A DNA stretch of 64,000 nt from Enoplosus armatus (lineage: Eukaryota; Chordata; Actinopteri; Centrarchiformes; Enoplosidae). The notes beneath the pieces are model-generated. The model did no database searches and was not told the DNA's origin. It worked only from the letters and a program-made list of their open reading frames with translations. Where the stretch lies: assembly GCF_043641665.1 (NCBI RefSeq), contig NC_092198.1, positions 2,950,501 to 3,014,500 on the forward strand, read 5' to 3'. Both the position numbers and the translations under genes were made by a program. Shown in pieces: positions 25,301-40,000 of the stretch. How positions within the stretch are numbered: the first letter of the stretch is position 1; every line of letters begins with the position of its first letter.

Positions 25301-28300
25301 TTTTGGACAAACATAAATACACGATTTCGGAGATACATACATTTTTCATGATTTCGGACATACATACATTTTTGTCATGATTTTGGACAGACATACATGC
25401 ATGCATGTTTTTTTTAATTTTAGACATACATACATACATGTTTCTTCATGATTTTGGACATACATACATACCTGATTTTTATGATTTTGGACAGACACAT
25501 GGTTTTTCATGATTTTGGACGTATATACATGTTTTTAATGATTTTGGACATACATACATACATGATTTTTATGATTTTGGACAGACATGTTTTTTCATGA
25601 TTTTGGACATATATACATGTTTTTAACGATTTTGGACATACATACATGTTTTTTTTTATTTTGGACATACACACATACATGTTTTTTCATGATTTTGGAC
25701 ATACATACATAAATACATGTTTTTAATGATTTTGGACATACATACATACATACATGTTTTTTCATGATTTTGGACATACATACATACATGATTTTTATGA
25801 TTTTGGACAGACACATGGTTTTTCATGATTTTGGACATACATACATACATTTTTTATGATCTTGGACATACATACATACATAAATGGTTTTTCATGATTT
25901 TGGACAGAAATACATACATACTTTTTTGGGGGATTTTGGACAGACATACATGGTTTTTCATGATTTTGGACAAACATACAATCATGTTTTTTCATGATTT
26001 TGGACAAATATAAATACATGTTTTTTTTATGATTTCAGAGATACATACATTTTTCATGATTTTGGACAGACATACATGCATGCATGTTTTTTTTTAATTT
26101 TAGACATAGACACATACATACATGGTTTTTCATGATTTTGGACATATATACATGTTTTTAATATATATATTTTATAATCTTGGACATACATACATACATG
26201 TTTCTTCATGATTTTGGACATACATACATACCTGATTTTTATGATTTTGGACAGACACATGGTTTTTCATGACTTTGGACATATATACATGTTTTTAATA
26301 TATATATTTTATAATCTTGGACATACATACATGTTTTTTCATGATTTTGGACATACACACATACATGTTTTTTCATGATTTTGGACATAAATACATAGAT
26401 ACATGATGTTTTATGATCTTGGAAATACAAATGGTTTTTCATGATTTTGGACAGAAATACATACATACTTTTTTTGGGGATTTTGGACAGACATACATGG
26501 TTTTTCATGATTTTGGACATATATACATACTTTTTTATGATTTTGGACAAACATAAATACACAATTTCGGAGATACATACATTTTTCATGATTTCGGACA
26601 TACATACATTTTTGTCATGATTTTGGACAGACATACATGCATGCATGTTTTTTTTAATTTTAGACATACATACATACATGTTTCTTCATGATTTTGGACA
26701 TACATACATACCTGATTTTTATGATTTTGGACAGACACATGGTTTTTCATGATTTTGGACGTATATACATGTTTTTAATGATTTTGGACATACATACATA
26801 CATGATTTTTATGATTTTGGACAGACATGTTTTTTCATGATTTTGGACATATATACATGTTTTTAACGATTTTGGACATACATACATGTTTTTTTTTTAT
26901 TTTGGACATACACACATACATGTTTTTTCATGATTTTGGACATACATACATAAATACATGTTTTTAATGATTTTGGACATACATACATACATACATGTTT
27001 TTTCATGATTTTGGACATATATACATGTTTTTAACGATTTTGGACATACATACATGTTTTTTTTTAATTTTAGACATACATACATACATGTTTCTTCATG
27101 ATTTTGGACATACATACATACCTGATTTTTATGATTTTGGACAGACACATGGTTTTTCATGATTTTGGACATATATACATGTTTTTAATGATTTTGGACA
27201 TACATACATACATGGTTTTTCATGATTTTGGACATACATAAATACATGTTTTTAATGATTTCGGACATACATACATACATGTGTTTTATGATTTTGGACA
27301 AACATACATACATGCATGTTTTTATTTTATTTTGGACATACATACACACATACATGATTTTTATGATTTTGGACAAACATACATACATGCATGTTTTTTT
27401 TTTATTTTGGACATACATACACACATACATGATTTTAATGATTTTGGACATACATACATTTTTTATGATCTTGGACATACATACTCTTTTTTGGATTTTG
27501 GACAGACATACATTTTTCATGATTTCGGACATACATACATTTTTTTCATGATTTTGGACAGACATACATGCATGCATGGTTTTTTTTAATTTTAGACATA
27601 GACACATACATACATGTTTTTTCATGATTTTGGACATACATACATACATGATTTTTATGATTTTGGACAGACACATGGTTTTTCATGATTTTGGACATAC
27701 ATACATACATGTTTTTTCATGATTTTGGACATACATACATACATGATTTTTATGATTTTGGACAGACACATGGTTTTTCATGATTTTGGACATACATACA
27801 TACATTTTTTATGATCTTGGACATACATACATACATAAATGGTTTTTCATGATTTTGGACAGAAATACATACATACTTTTTTTGGGGATTTTGGACAGAC
27901 ATACATGGTTTTTCATGATTTTGGACAAACATACAATCATGTTTTTTCATGATTTTGGACAAATATAAATACATGTTTTTTTATGATTTCAGAGATACAT
28001 ACATTTTTCATGATTTCGGACATACATACATTTTGTTCATGATTTTGGACAGACATACATGCATGCATGTTTTTTTTTTATTTTAGACATACACACATAC
28101 ATACATGATTTTTATGATTTTGGACAGACACATGGTTTTTCATGATTTTGGACATATATACATGTTTTTAATATATATATTTTATGATCTTGGACATACA
28201 TACATACATGTTTTTTCATGATTTTGGACATACACACATACATGTTTTTTCACGATTTTGGACATAAATACATAGATACATGATGTTTTATGATCTTGGA

Positions 28301-29668
28301 AATACAAATGGTTTTTCATGATTTTGGACAGAAATACATACATACTTTTTTTTGGATTTTGGACAGACATACATGGTTTTTCATGATTTTGGACATACAT
28401 ACATACTTTTTTATGATTTTGGACAAACATAAATACACGATTTCGGAGATACATACATTTTTCATGATTTCGGACATACATACATTTTTGTCATGATTTT
28501 GGACAGACATACATGCATGCATGTTTTTTTTAATTTTAGACATACATACATACATGTTTCTTCATGATTTTGGACATACATACATACCTGATTTTTATGA
28601 TTTTGGACAGACACATGGTTTTTCATGATTTTGGACATATATACATGTTTTTAATATATATATTTTATGATCTTGGACATACATACATACATGTTTTTTC
28701 ATGATTTTGGACATACACACATACATGTTTTTTCATGATTTTGGACATAAATACATAGATACATGATGTTTTATGATCTTGGAAATACAAATGGTTTTTC
28801 ATGATTTTGGACAGAAATACATACATACTTTTTTTTGGATTTTGGACAGACATACATGGTTTTTCATGATTTTGGACATACATACATACTTCTTATGATT
28901 TTGGACAAACATAAATACACGATTTCGGAGATACATACATTTTTCATGATTTCGGACATACATACATTTTTGTCATGATTTTGGACAGACATACATGCAT
29001 GCATGTTTTTTTTAATTTTAGACATACATACATACATGTTTCTTCATGATTTTGGACATACATACATACCTGATTTTTATGATTTTGGACAGACACATGG
29101 TTTTTCATGATTTTGGACATATATACATGTTTTTAATGATTTTGGACATACATACATACATGGTTTTTCATGATTTTGGACATACATAAATACATGTTTT
29201 TAATGATTTCGGACATACATACATACATGTGTTTTATGATTTTGGACAAACATACATACATGCATGTTTTTATTTTATTTTGGACATACATACACACATA
29301 CATGATTTATATGATTTTGGACAAACATACATACATGCATGTTTTTTTTTTATTTTGGACATACATACACACATACATGATTTTTATGATTTTGGACAAA
29401 CATACATACATGCATGTTTTTTTTTTATTTTGGACATACATACACACATACATGATTTTAATGATTTTGGAAATACATTTTTTATGATCTTGGACATACA
29501 TACTCTTTTTTGGATTTTGGACAGACATACATTTTTCATGATTTCGGACATACATACATTTTTTTCATGATTTTGGACAGACATACATGCATGCATGGTT
29601 TTTTTTAATTTTAGACATAGACACATACATACATGTTTTTTCATGATTTTGGACATACATACATACAT

Positions 29669-30944
29669 GATTTTTATGATTTGGGACAGACATGTTTTTT
29701 CATGATTTTGGACATATATACATGTTTTTAATGATTTTGGACATACATACATGTTTTTTTTTTATTTTGGACATACACACATACATGTTTTTTCATGATT
29801 TTGGACATACATACATACATGTTTTTTCATGATTTTGGACATACATACATACATGATTTTTATGATTTTGGACAGACACATGGTTTTTCATGATTTTGGA
29901 CATACATACATACATTTTTTATGATCTTGGACATACATACATACATAAATGGTTTTTCATGATTTTGGACAGAAATACATACATACTTTTTTTTGGGATT
30001 TTGGACAGACATACATGGTTTTTCATGATTTTGGACAAACATACAATCATGTTTTTTCATGATTTTGGACAAATATAAATACATGTTTTTTTTATGATTT
30101 CAGAGATACATACATTTTTCATGATTTCGGACATACATACATTTTGTTCATGATTTTGGACAGACATACATGCATGCATGTTTTTTTTTATTTTAGACAT
30201 ACACACATACATACATGATTTTTATGATTTTGGACAGACACATGGTTTTTCATGATTTTGGACATATATACATGTTTTTAATATATATATTTTATGATCT
30301 TGGACATACATACATACATGTTTTTTCATGATTTTGGACATACACACATACATGTTTTTTCATGATTTGGACATAAATACATAGATTCATGATGTTTTAT
30401 GATCTTGGAAATACATACATACATAAATGGTTTTTCATGATTTTGGACAGAAATACATACATACTTTTTTTTTGGATTTTGGACAGACATACATGGTTTT
30501 TCATGATTTTGGACATACATACATACATACTTTTTTATGATTTTGGACATACATACATGATTTTTATGATTTTGGACAAACACATGGTTTTTCATGATTT
30601 TGGACATACATACATACATATATTTTATGATCTTGGACATACATACATACATGTTTTTTCATGATTTTGGACGTACATAAATACATGTTTTTTTTATGAT
30701 TTTGGACATACATACATACATGCATGGTTTTTCATGATTTTGGACATACATACATACATAGATAAACGATGTTTTATGATTTTGGACATACATACATGAT
30801 TTTTATGATTTTGGACATACACATGGTTTTTCATGATTTTGGACATATATACATGTTTTTAAGGATTTTGGACATACATACATACATTTTTTTATGATCT
30901 TGGACATACATGATTTTCATGATTTTGGACATATATACATACAT
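29669..30944 (+). repeat. 1,275-bp higher-order repeat unit, copy 1
   Basis: The block beginning GATTTTTATGATTTGGGACA is repeated in tandem directly after its end. The unusual single-unit variants (for example AATACATAGATTCATGATG and the truncated CATGATTTGGACATAAATA) recur at the same offset. That shows a segmental duplication of many monomers rather than monomer-by-monomer spread. Confidence 0.85.
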
Positions 30945-32217
30945 GATTTTTATGATTTGGGACAGACATGTTTTTTCATGATTTTGGACATATATACATG
31001 TTTTTAATGATTTTGGACATACATACATGTTTTTTTTTATTTTGGACATACACACATACATGTTTTTTCATGATTTTGGACATACATACATACATGTTTT
31101 TTCATGATTTTGGACATACATACATACATGATTTTTATGATTTTGGACAGACACATGGTTTTTCATGATTTTGGACATACATACATACATTTTTTATGAT
31201 CTTGGACATACATACATACATAAATGGTTTTTCATGATTTTGGACAGAAATACATACATACTTTTTTTTGGGATTTTGGACAGACATACATGGTTTTTCA
31301 TGATTTTGGACAAACATACAATCATGTTTTTTCATGATTTTGGACAAATATAAATACATGTTTTTTTTATGATTTCAGAGATACATACATTTTTCATGAT
31401 TTCGGACATACATACATTTTGTTCATGATTTTGGACAGACATACATGCATGCATGTTTTTTTTTATTTTAGACATACACACATACATACATGATTTTTAT
31501 GATTTTGGACAGACACATGGTTTTTCATGATTTTGGACATATATACATGTTTTTAATATATATATTTTATGATCTTGGACATACATACATACATGTTTTT
31601 TCATGATTTTGGACATACACACATACATGTTTTTTCATGATTTGGACATAAATACATAGATTCATGATGTTTTATGATCTTGGAAATACATACATACATA
31701 AATGGTTTTTCATGATTTTGGACAGAAATACATACATACTTTTTTTTTGGATTTTGGACAGACATACATGGTTTTTCATGATTTTGGACATACATACATA
31801 CATACTTTTTTATGATTTTGGACATACATACATGATTTTTATGATTTTGGACAAACACATGGTTTTTCATGATTTTGGACATACATACATACATATATTT
31901 TATGATCTTGGACATACATACATACATGTTTTTTCATGATTTTGGACGTACATAAATACATGTTTTTTTTATGATTTTGGACATACATACATACATGCAT
32001 GGTTTTTCATGATTTTGGACATACATACATACATAGATAAACGATGTTTTATGATTTTGGACATACATACATGATTTTTATGATTTTGGACATACACATG
32101 GTTTTTCATGATTTTGGACATATATACATGTTTTTAAGGATTTTGGACATACATACATACATTTTTTTATGATCTTGGACATACATGATTTTCATGATTT
32201 TGGACATATATACATGT
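30945..32217 (+). repeat. 1,275-bp higher-order repeat unit, copy 2
   Basis: This is a near-identical copy of the preceding block; I noticed only a one-base poly-T length difference near 31030. Similarity ends about 32216, where copy 1 continues into copy 2 and copy 2 continues with a different monomer. The high identity means the event is recent, the copies are being homogenised, or assembly has duplicated the block. Confidence 0.8.
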
Positions 32218-35200
32218 TTTTAATGATTTTGGACAAATACATTTTTTTCATGGTTTTGGACATACATATATACATACATTTTTATGATCTTGGACATACA
32301 TACATGGTTTTTTATGATTTTAGACATACATAAATACATGTTTTTAATGATTTTGGACATACACACATACATGTTTTTTCATGATTTTGGACATATATAC
32401 ATGTTTTTAATGATTTTGGACATACATACATACCTACATACATACATAATTTTTTGATTATCTTGGAAATACATACATACATAAATGGTTTTTCATGATT
32501 TTGGACAGAAATACATACATACTTTTTTTTCGATTTTGGACAGACATACATGGTTTTTCATGATTTTGGACATACATACATACTTTTTTATGATTTTGGA
32601 CAAACATAAATACATGATTTCGGAGATACATACATTTTTCATGATTTCGGACATACATACATTTTTGTCATGATTTTGGACATACATACATACATACATG
32701 ATTTTTATGATTTTGGACAGACACATGGTTTTTCATGATTTTGGACATATATACATGTTTTTAATGATTTTGGACATACATACATAAATATATTTTATGA
32801 TCTTGGACATACATACATACATGTGTTTTCATGATTTTGGACATACATACATAGATACATGATGTTTTATGATTTTGGACATACATACATTTTTCATGAT
32901 TTTGGACAGACAGACATACATGTTTTTAATGATTTTGGACATACATTTTTTCATGATTTTGGACATACATACATACATTTTTTCCATGATATTTGACAGA
33001 CATAAATACATGTTTTTTTATTTTGGACATACACACATACATGTTTTTTCATGTATTTGGACATACATATATACATACATTGCATACATACAAAATCATG
33101 AATCATGAACATGTATGTATGTCCAAAATCATGAAAAGCAATGTATGTATATATTTATGTCCAAAATCATGAAAAAATGTATGTATGTCCGAAATAATGA
33201 AAAATGTATGTATGTCCAAAATCATGAAAAAACATGTATGTCTGTCCAAAATCATAAAACACATGCATGTATGTATGTATGTCCAAAATCATGAAAAAAA
33301 ATGTATGTATGTCCGAAATCATGAAAAATGTATGCATGTCCAAAATCATAAAACATCATGTATCTATGTATGTATGTCCAAAATCATGAAAAACCATGTA
33401 TGTCTGTCCAAAATCCCCCAAAAAAAGTATGTATGTATGTATGTCCAAAATCATAAAAATCATGTATTAATGTATGTCTGTCCAAAATCATGAAAAACCA
33501 TTTATGTATGTATGTATGTCCAAAATCATTAAAAACATGTATATATGTCCAAAATCATGAAAAACCATGTCTGTCCAAAATCATAAAAATCATTTGTGTA
33601 TGTATGTCCAAAATCATGAAAAAACATGCATGTATGTATGTTTGTCCAAAATCATAAAAAACATGTATGTATGTCCAAAATCATGAAAAACCATGTATGT
33701 ATGTATGTCCAAGATCATAAAAATGTATGTATGTATGTATGTCCAAAATCATTAAAAACATGTATATGTGTCCAAAATGTCCAAAATCTTAAAAATCATG
33801 TATTTATGTATGTCTGTCCAAAATCATGAAAAACCATTTATGTATGTCCAAAATCATTAAAAACATGTATATATGTCCAAAATCATGAAAAACCATGTGT
33901 CTGTCCAAAATCATAAAAATCATGTGTGTATGTATGTCCAAAATCATGAAAAAACATGCATGTATGTATGTTTGTCCAAAATCATAAAAAACACGTATGT
34001 ATGTCCAAAATCATGAAAAACCATGTATGTATGTATGTATGTATGTATGTCCAAGATCATAAAAATGTATGTATGTATGTGTCCAAAGTCATGAAAAACC
34101 ATGTGTCTGTCCAAAATCATGAGAAATGTATCTCCGAAATCATAAAAAACATGTATTCATGTTTGTCCAAAATCATGAAAAACCATTTATGTATGTATGT
34201 CCAAGATCATAAAAAATGTATGTATGTCCAAAATCATTAAAAACATGTATATATGTCCAAAATCATGAAAAACCATGTGTCTGTCCAAAATCATGTATGT
34301 ATGTATGTCCAAAATCATGAAAAAACATGTATGTATGTCCAAAATCATTAAAAACATGTATTTATGTATGTATGTCCAAAAAAATGAAAAAACATGTATG
34401 TGTGTATGTATGTCCAAAATAAAAAATAACACATGCATGTATGCATGTCTGTCCAAAATCATGAAAAACCATTTATGTATGTATGTCCAAGATCATAAAA
34501 AATGTATGTATGTATGTATGTCCAAAATCATTAAAAACATGTATATATGTCCAAAATCATGAAAAGCCATGTGTCTGTCCAAAATCATGTATGTATGTAT
34601 GTCCAAAATCATGAAAAAACATGTATGTATGTCCAAAATCATTAAAAACATGCATTTATGTATGGATGTCCAAAATAATGAAAAAACATGTATGTGTGTA
34701 TGTATGTCCAAAATAAAAAATAACACATGCATGTATGTATGTCTGTCCAAAATCATGAATAGAATGTATGTATGTCCGAAATCATGAAAAGTGTATCTAT
34801 GTCCAAAATCATGAAAAAACATGATTGTATGTATGTATGTCCAAAATCATGAAAAGCAATGTATGTATATATTTATGTCCAAAATCATGAAAAAATGTAT
34901 GTATGTCCGAAATAATGAAAAATGTATGTATGTCCAAAATCATGAAAAAACATGTATGTCTGTCCAAAATCATAAAACACATGCATGTATGTATGTCCAA
35001 AATCATGAAAAAACATGTATGTATGTATGTATGTCCAAAATCATGAAAAAACATGTATGTATGTCCAAAATCATAAAAAACATGTATGTCCAAAATCATG
35101 AAAAAACATGTATGTCTGTCCAAAATTATAAAAATCATGTGTCCAAAATCATGAAAAAAATGTATGTATGTCCGAAATCATGAAAAAACATGTATGTATG

Positions 35201-35347
35201 TATGTCCAAAATCATGAAAAACGATGTGTCTGTCCAAAATCATAAAAATCATGTATGTATGTCCAAAATCATGAAAAAACATGTATGTATGTATGTATGT
35301 CCAAAATCATGAAAAAACATGTATGTATGTCCAAAATCATAAAAAAC

Positions 35348-36222
35348 ATGTATTTATGTATGTCCAAAATCATGAAAAAATGTATGTATGTCCAAAATCA
35401 TGAAAAAACATGTATGTCTGTCCAAAATTATAAAAATCATGTGTCCAAAATCATGAAAAAAATGTATGTATGTCCGAAATCATGTATGTATGTCCAAAAT
35501 CATGAAAAAACATGTATGTATGTATGTCCAAAATCATGAAAAACGATGTGTCTGTCCAAAATCATAAAAATCATGTATGTATGTCCACAATCATGAAAAA
35601 ACATGTATGTATGTATGTATGTATGTCAAAAATTAAAAAATAACATGCATGCATGTATGTCTGTCCAAAATCATGAAAAAAATGTATGCATGTCTGAAAT
35701 CATGAAAATTTATGTATCTCCGAAATCATTAAAAAACATGTATTTATGTATGTCCAAAATCATGAAAAACCATGTGTCTGTCCAAAATCATAAAAATCAT
35801 GTATGTATGTATGTATGTCCAAAATCATGAAAAAACACGTATGTATGTGTGTTTGTCTGAAATTAAAAAAAAACATGCATGCATGTATGTCTGTCCAAAA
35901 TCATGAAAAAAATGTATGCATGTCCGAAATCATGAAAAATGTATGTATCTCCGAAATCATAAAAAACATGTATTCATGTTTGTCCAAAATCATGAAAAAA
36001 CATGATTGTATGTATGTATGTATGTCTAAAATTAAAAAAAACATGCATGCATGTATGTCTGTCCAAAATCGTGATTGTATGTATGTCCAAAATCATTAAA
36101 AACATGTATATATGTCCAAATCCATGAAAAACCATGTGTCTGTCCAAAATCATGTATGTATGTATGTCCAAAATCATGAAAAAACATGTATGTGTGTATG
36201 TATGTCCAACATTTAAAAAAAC
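35348..36222 (-). repeat. 875-bp higher-order repeat unit, copy 1
   Basis: It lies inside the reverse-oriented block. The order of variant monomers (CCAAAATTATAAAAATCATG, TCCACAATCATG, TCAAAAATTAAAAAATAAC) reappears 875 bases downstream. Part of the same order is seen a third time near 39120-39440. Confidence 0.75.
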
Positions 36223-37098
36223 ATGTATTTATGTATGTCCAAAATCATGAAAAAATGTATGTATGTCCAAAATCATGAAAAAACATGTATGTCTGTCCAA
36301 AATTATAAAAATCATGTGTCCAAAATCATGAAAAAAATGTATGTATGTCCGAAATCATGTATGTATGTCCAAAATCATGAAAAAACATGTATGTATGTAT
36401 GTCCAAAATCATGAAAAACGATGTGTCTGTCCAAAATCATAAAAATCATGTATGTATGTCCACAATCATGAAAAAACATGTATGTATGTATGTATGTATG
36501 TCAAAAATTAAAAAAAAACATGCATGCATGTATGTCTGTCCAAAATCATGAAAAAAATGTATGCATGTCTGAAATCATGAAAAATTTATGTATCTCCGAA
36601 ATCATTAAAAAACATGTATTTATGTATGTCCAAAATCATGAAAAACCATGTGTCTGTCCAAAATCATAAAAATCATGTATGTATGTATGTATGTCCAAAA
36701 TCATGAAAAAACACGTATGTATGTGTGTTTGTCTGAAATTAAAAAAAAACATGCATGCATGTATGTCTGTCCAAAATCATGAAAAAAATGTATGCATGTC
36801 CAAAATCATGAAAAATGTATGTATCTCCGAAATCATAAAAAACATGTATTCATGTTTGTCCAAAATCATGAAAAAACATGATTGTATGTATGTATGTATG
36901 TCTAAAATTAAAAAAAAATGCATGCATGTATGTCTGTCCAAAATCGTGATTGTATGTATGTCCAAAATCATTAAAAACATGTATATATGTCCAAATCCAT
37001 GAAAAACCATGTGTCTGTCCAAAATCATGTATGTATGTATGTCCAAAATCATGAAAAAACATGTATGTATGTATGTCCAAAATCATGAAAAAACATGT
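36223..37098 (-). repeat. 875-bp higher-order repeat unit, copy 2
   Basis: It repeats the 35348-36222 block with small differences, for example TTAAAAAAAAAC in place of TTAAAAAATAAC. The variant order is preserved, so both come from one multi-monomer duplication. Confidence 0.75.
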
Positions 37099-40000
37099 AT
37101 GTGTGTATGTATGTCCAACATTTAAAAAAACATGTATTTATGTATGTCCAAAATCATGAAAAAACATGTATGTATGTCCAAAATCATGAAAAACCATGTG
37201 TCCGTCCAAAATCATAAAAAGCATGTATGTATGTCCAAAATCATGAAAAAACATGTATGTATGTATGTATGTATGTATGTCTAAAATTAAAAAAACACAT
37301 GCATGCATGTATGTCTGTCCAAAATCATGAAAAAATGTATGCATGTCCGAAATCATGAAAAATGTATGTATCTCCGAAATCATAAAAAAACATGTATTTA
37401 TGTATGTCCAAAATCATGAAAAAACATGTATGTATATATGTCCAAAATCATGAAAAACCATGTGTCTGTCCAAAATCATAAAAATCATGTATGTATGTAT
37501 GTCCAAAATCATGGAAAAACATGTATGCATGTCCGAAATCATGAAAAATGTATGTATCTCCGAAATCATAAAAAACATGTATTCATGTTTGTCCAAAATC
37601 ATGAAAAACCATTTATGTATGTATGTCCAAGATCATAAAAAATGTATGTATGTATGTATGTCCAAAATCATTAAAAACATGTATATATGTCCAAAATCAT
37701 GAAAAACCATGTGTCTGTCCAAAATCATGTATGTATGTATGTCCAAAATCATTAAAAACATGTATTTATGTATGTATGTCCAAAATAATGAAAAAACATG
37801 TATGTGTGTATGTATGTCCAAAATTTGAAAAAAACATGCATGTATGTATGTTTGTCCAAAATCATAAAAAACATGTATGTATGTATGTCCAAAATCATTA
37901 AAAACATGTATTTATGTATGTCCAAAATCATGGAAAACTATGTATGTATGTCCAAGATCATTAAAAACATGTATATGTGTCCAAAATCATGAAAAAAATG
38001 TATGTATGTCCAAAATCATAAAACATCATGTATCTATGTATGTATGTCCAAAATAATGAAAAAACATGTATGTATGTCCAAAATCATAAAAAGATATGAT
38101 TTTGGACATAAATACATGTTTTTTTCTGATCTTGGACATACATGATTTTTATGATTTTGGACATACATACATACCTTTTTTTCTGATCTTGGACATACAT
38201 ACATACATAGTTTTTCATGATTTTGGACATACATAAATACATGTTTTTAATAATTTTGGACATACAATCATGTTTTTTCATGATTTTGGATGTACATGAA
38301 TACATGTTTTTTATGATTTTGGACAGACACATCGTTTTTCATGATTTTGGACATACATACATAACTACATTTTTTTCATGATTTTGGACATGCATATAGA
38401 CATGCATGTTTTTTCATGATTTTGGACATATATATACATACATTGCTTTTCATGATTTTGGACATACATACATACATGATTTTTATGATTTTGGACAGAC
38501 ATACATACATAATGTTATTTTTATTATTTTGGACAGACATGTTTTTTCATGATTTTGGACATACATGCATGCATACATACATACATACATACATACATAC
38601 ATGTATTTAATGATTTTGGACATACATTCTTTCATGATTTTGGACATACATAAATACATGATTTTTATGTTTTTGGGCAGACATACATACATGTTTTTTT
38701 TATTTTTGGACATACATACAATCATTTTTTTTCATGATTTTGGACATACATTAATACATGTTTTTTTTATTTTTGGACATACATACAATCATTTTTTTTC
38801 ATGATTTTGGACATACATTAATACATGTTTTTTTCATGATTTTGGACAGACATACATACATTTTTTTTAATGATTTTGGACATAAATACATGTTTTTAAT
38901 GATTTTGGACATACATAAATACATGTTTTTTGTCCAAAATCATAAAAAATCAGGTATATATGTATATATGTATGTCCAAAATCATAAAAAGCAATGTATG
39001 TATGTCCAAAATCATAAAACATCATGTATCTATGTATGTATGTCCAAAATCATGAAAAAACATGTATGTATGTATGTATGTCCAAAATCATGAAAAAACA
39101 TGTATGTATGTCCAAAATCATAAAAAACATGTATTTATGTATGTCCAAAATCATGAAAAAATGTATGTATGTCCAAAATCATGAAAAAACATGTATGTCT
39201 GTCCAAAATTATAAAAATCATGTGTCCAAAATCATGAAAAGAATGTATGTATGTCCGAAATCATGTATGTATGTCCAAAATCATGAAAAAACATGTATGT
39301 ATGTATGTCCAAAATCATGAAAAACGATGTGTCTGTCCAAAATCATAAAAATCATGTATGTATGTCCAAAATCATGAAAAAACATGTATGTATGTATGTC
39401 AAAAATTAAAAAAAACATGCATGCACGTATGTCTGTCCAAAATCATGAAAAAAATGTATGCATGTCCGAAATCATGAAAAATGTATGTATGTCCAAAATC
39501 ATGAAAAACCATGTGTCTGTCCAAAATCATAAAAATCATGTATGTATGTATGTCCAAAATCATTAAAAACATGTATTTATGTATGTATGTCCAAAATAAT
39601 GAAAAAACATGTATGTGTGTATGTATGTCCAAAATTATAAAAAGATATGATTTTGGACATAAATACATGTTTTTTTATGATCTTGGACATACATGTTTTT
39701 TCATGATTTTGGACATACATACATACATGATTTTTATGATTTTGGACATACATACATACCTTTTTTTCTGATCTTGGACATACATACATACATAGTTTTT
39801 CATGATTTTGGACATACATAAATACATGTTTTTAATAATTTTGGACATACATACAATCATGTTTTTTCATGATTTTGGATGTACATGAATACATGTTTTT
39901 TATGATTTTGGACATACATACATAACTACATTTTTTTCATGATTTTGGACATGCATATAGACATGCCTGTTTTTTTTTAAATTTTGGAAATACATACACA

